A DNA stretch of 6,693 nucleotides from Candidatus Nanohalarchaeota archaeon (lineage in GTDB: Archaea; EX4484-52; B79-G9), in the NCBI GenBank assembly GCA_003660865.1, contig QMVA01000078.1, positions 1 through 6,693 of the forward strand, given 5' to 3'. How positions within the stretch are numbered: position 1 is the stretch's first letter; the number at the start of each line of letters is the position of its first letter. The notes under the pieces are model-generated. The model was not told where the DNA came from and made no database searches. It worked only from the letters and a program-made list of their open reading frames with translations. Made by a program: the position numbers and the translations under genes. Below are positions 5,459 to 6,693 of this stretch, in pieces.

Positions 5459-5671
5459 TTATTTGTTCTTTCTGTATCGGTTGTGTGAGTTTAGATAATA
5501 CGGGCATTTTTGTGTTAAGGTAATTCTTTCTGTAGATATGGTGACGCATTCCATTTCTTTATGTTCTTCGAGACTTATATGACCTATTTTGCTATCTACA
5601 TCACGGTTTGTAGTGCATGTAAAAATATTAAATAGGGTTGCTGCACAACCCTTGAGAAATGTTTTGTTCAT
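5459..5671 (-). CDS. Small hypothetical protein coupled to sepF
   Basis: A 70-codon frame of unrecognised family. Its ATG overlaps the sepF stop as ATGA (5671-5668), a typical coupled start, and the frame fills the whole gap up to 1 bp beyond the S8e stop. The protein has no membrane segment, four Cys (9, 19, 42, 56), a polar middle (ISLEEHKEMECVTISTE) and a basic tail (NRYRKNK). CPYY at 56-59 hints at a metal-binding or Fe-S-like site, but no complete motif is visible. Probably co-translated with SepF. It might instead be a chance frame; coupling and gap-filling favour a real gene. Confidence 0.5.
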   Translation of the reverse strand: MNKTFLKGCAATLFNIFTCTTNRDVDSKIGHISLEEHKEMECVTISTERITLTQKCPYYLNSHNRYRKNK

Positions 5672-6021
5672 CCCCTGTGAATTGCTACTTTTTCAGGAGT
5701 GAGTATGAGAAAGTCTTCGTCAATGCCGGCAATGTCACCGTTTACTGCAACGCAGGTCTTTCTTAGCCTGTCGACAGATCTTTTTAGTTCTGCCATGTCT
5801 TTTTCTTTTAGTGGTTTGATTTTTACCCAGACTATACATCCTTCCCTTAAAGCACTCTGAATACGCTCTGTGTCAGCGAATTCCGTCAGGGATTCTATTT
5901 TTATCTGTAGTTTCCCGTCATTTTGAGCATCACTTGATTCAAGTTCAATATAGTCTACATCATCATCTTCTTCAACTTGGCTTGAACCTTTCATTCTTTC
6001 TAAAAATCCTTTTATCGGCAT
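5668..6021 (-). CDS. sepF: Archaeal SepF (DUF552) cell-division protein
   Basis: Membrane anchor for FtsZ at the archaeal division site. The 117 residues start with a short amphipathic, membrane-binding helix (MPIKGFLERMKG), then an acidic linker (18-36), then the SepF domain at ~37-115 with VWVKIKPLKEKDMAELKRSVDRL read in two parts around 64-86, the GDIAGI turn at 95-100 and the FLILTP strand at 104-109. The start is the ATG at 6021: GGTGAT lies 4 nt upstream, and an in-frame GTG at 6030 falls inside that ribosome-binding site, so the longer form is unlikely. It has its own strong promoter at 6076-6083. A 70-codon ORF is coupled to its stop. Confidence 0.93.
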   Translation of the reverse strand: MPIKGFLERMKGSSQVEEDDDVDYIELESSDAQNDGKLQIKIESLTEFADTERIQSALREGCIVWVKIKPLKEKDMAELKRSVDRLRKTCVAVNGDIAGIDEDFLILTPEKVAIHRG

Positions 6022-6025
6022 TGTT

Positions 6026-6031
6026 ATCACC
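6026..6031 (-). promoter_or_regulatory. Ribosome-binding site of sepF (decides the start)
   Basis: GGTGAT on the - strand, complementary to the 16S rRNA tail, just upstream of the ATG at 6021. The same GGTGATAAC arrangement precedes the UPF0147 gene (6407-6412). Confidence 0.75.
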
Positions 6032-6075
6032 TTGTCGTATTTAATATGCTATTGATTATTAATTGATGGGGTAGT

Positions 6076-6083
6076 TATATAAA
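6076..6083 (-). promoter_or_regulatory. Consensus box A of sepF
   Basis: TTTATATA on the - strand is a perfect match to the archaeal box A. It predicts a start near 6053 and a ~32-nt leader, so sepF is transcribed independently of the UPF0147 gene upstream. Confidence 0.7.
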
Positions 6084-6145
6084 TTTATTGCATTTATGAT
6101 ATCTTTTAGCAAGTAATATTTAAAAGCTTATTAACTTTTAGTGTT

Positions 6146-6403
6146 TTAGTCCTGCTCTGATTGAAGTGATTCAAGCATACTCACTATGTTCCAGATTTGG
6201 GTTCTTGTGTGTGATGGAATGTTGGGGTCGTTGCTTGCCTCATCAAGGAGGCTTGTTGCTGTTGAGAGTTTTACGGTTGCGGTCTGCTTTTCATCGGTTA
6301 ATGTATCTATTGCTTCCTGTATGAGCGCCCGGATGTTTCTTGGAACTCTGCGGTCTTCTGATAGTTCCTGTATGAATTCTATTACCTCTTCCAGTTTATC
6401 CAT
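6146..6403 (-). CDS. UPF0147 family protein
   Basis: Small all-helical archaeal protein of unknown function. The 85 residues match the family pattern: EVIEFIQELSED, VPRNIR at 20-25, a middle helix with DEKQTATVKLSTA, and the signature DPNIPSHTRTQIWNIVSMLE in the C-terminal third. Length is typical. The ATG at 6403 follows GGTGAT (6407-6412) by 3 nt. A TATA-like ATTTATAAAA on the - strand at 6460-6469 predicts a start near 6438. sepF lies downstream with its own promoter. Confidence 0.93.
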   Translation of the reverse strand: MDKLEEVIEFIQELSEDRRVPRNIRALIQEAIDTLTDEKQTATVKLSTATSLLDEASNDPNIPSHTRTQIWNIVSMLESLQSEQD

Positions 6404-6693
6404 GTTATCACCCGCTGAAGAATTTATTTACTTAAATATCTGAGATTATTGTGTGTTTTTTTTTATAAATGTATAGTCTGATGGGGTATGGAAATTTTTT
6501 CCGTGAAAACAGGTATATTTTGTCATTTCAACGGCAAATTCACTAGGTTTCTACCTCTCTCTGAGTTAAACCACAACCCATACAAAAATCACGATGGATT
6601 TTACAATATCCATCATCAAAAACAGATTAATATGCCTTATTTTTGCAAGAAACATATAGCTATCGCTAACATGAAAATTCAAAATTCTCAATG
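6404..6693. other. 290-bp end region without a convincing gene
   Basis: Contains the UPF0147 leader and TATA-like promoter (6460-6469), then sequence with no long frame on either strand. A 7-bp stem GATGGAT/ATCCATC (6593-6599 and 6608-6614) is present. On the - strand 6543-6626 encodes a short run with Cys-x2-Cys-Gly (CMGCG) between stop codons, possibly a gene remnant. An ATG at 6671 (+) opens a frame to the window edge, too short to judge. Confidence 0.5.

Noticed and set aside
3935..5530. 12-nt direct repeat GGTAATTCTTTC at 3935-3946 and 5519-5530
   Set aside because: About one 12-mer match is expected by chance in a window of this size, more in AT-rich DNA; there is no flanking similarity.
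6543..6563. TGA or TAG recoding to Trp to extend the Cys-motif frame
   Set aside because: TGA clearly ends the signal peptidase and sepF genes and TAG ends the surface proteins, so reassignment is not supported.

Overview
The window is archaeal. It carries ribosomal proteins L37e and S8e, an Sm-like protein, an archaeal-type RNase J, an archaeal SepF and a UPF0147 protein. TATA-like boxes (TTTATATA type) and strong GGAGG or GGTGAT ribosome-binding sites precede most of the housekeeping genes. The genome is AT-rich. A bacterial-style Ser/Lys signal peptidase and modular surface proteins sit beside an otherwise ordinary archaeal core. That combination would suit a DPANN-type archaeon (Woesearchaeota or Pacearchaeota-like), but this placement is an inference and cannot be proven from one window.

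Positions 1-2458 (+ strand) are the accessory part: the 3' end of a secreted or surface protein, a type I signal peptidase 4 bp downstream, and a second secreted protein 20 bp further on. The two surface proteins share a 48-residue tail-fibre-like module (34 of 48 identical by hand count) but have unrelated C-terminal heads. The first head is a small cysteine-rich domain. The second is an endostatin/DUF1554-like (C-type-lectin-like) domain whose four key cysteines are spaced as in endostatin. This looks like a modular adhesin family with exchanged heads, possibly matured by the peptidase encoded between them.

Positions 2540-4866 (- strand) hold an RNA and translation block, read in the order lsm, rpl37e, tRNA-Gly(UCC), RNase J. 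The 241-bp gap between lsm and rpl37e is unusually structured. It has two related cruciform-like elements with a conserved CUUG-loop core and unrelated but self-complementary outer arms, plus a 12-bp inverted repeat that competes with one of them for pairing.

Positions 5062-6403 hold S8e (+), then on the - strand UPF0147, sepF and a 70-codon ORF of unknown function whose start overlaps the sepF stop as ATGA. The final 290 bp has no convincing gene, only a promoter candidate, a small hairpin and a short Cys-motif fragment that may be a gene remnant.
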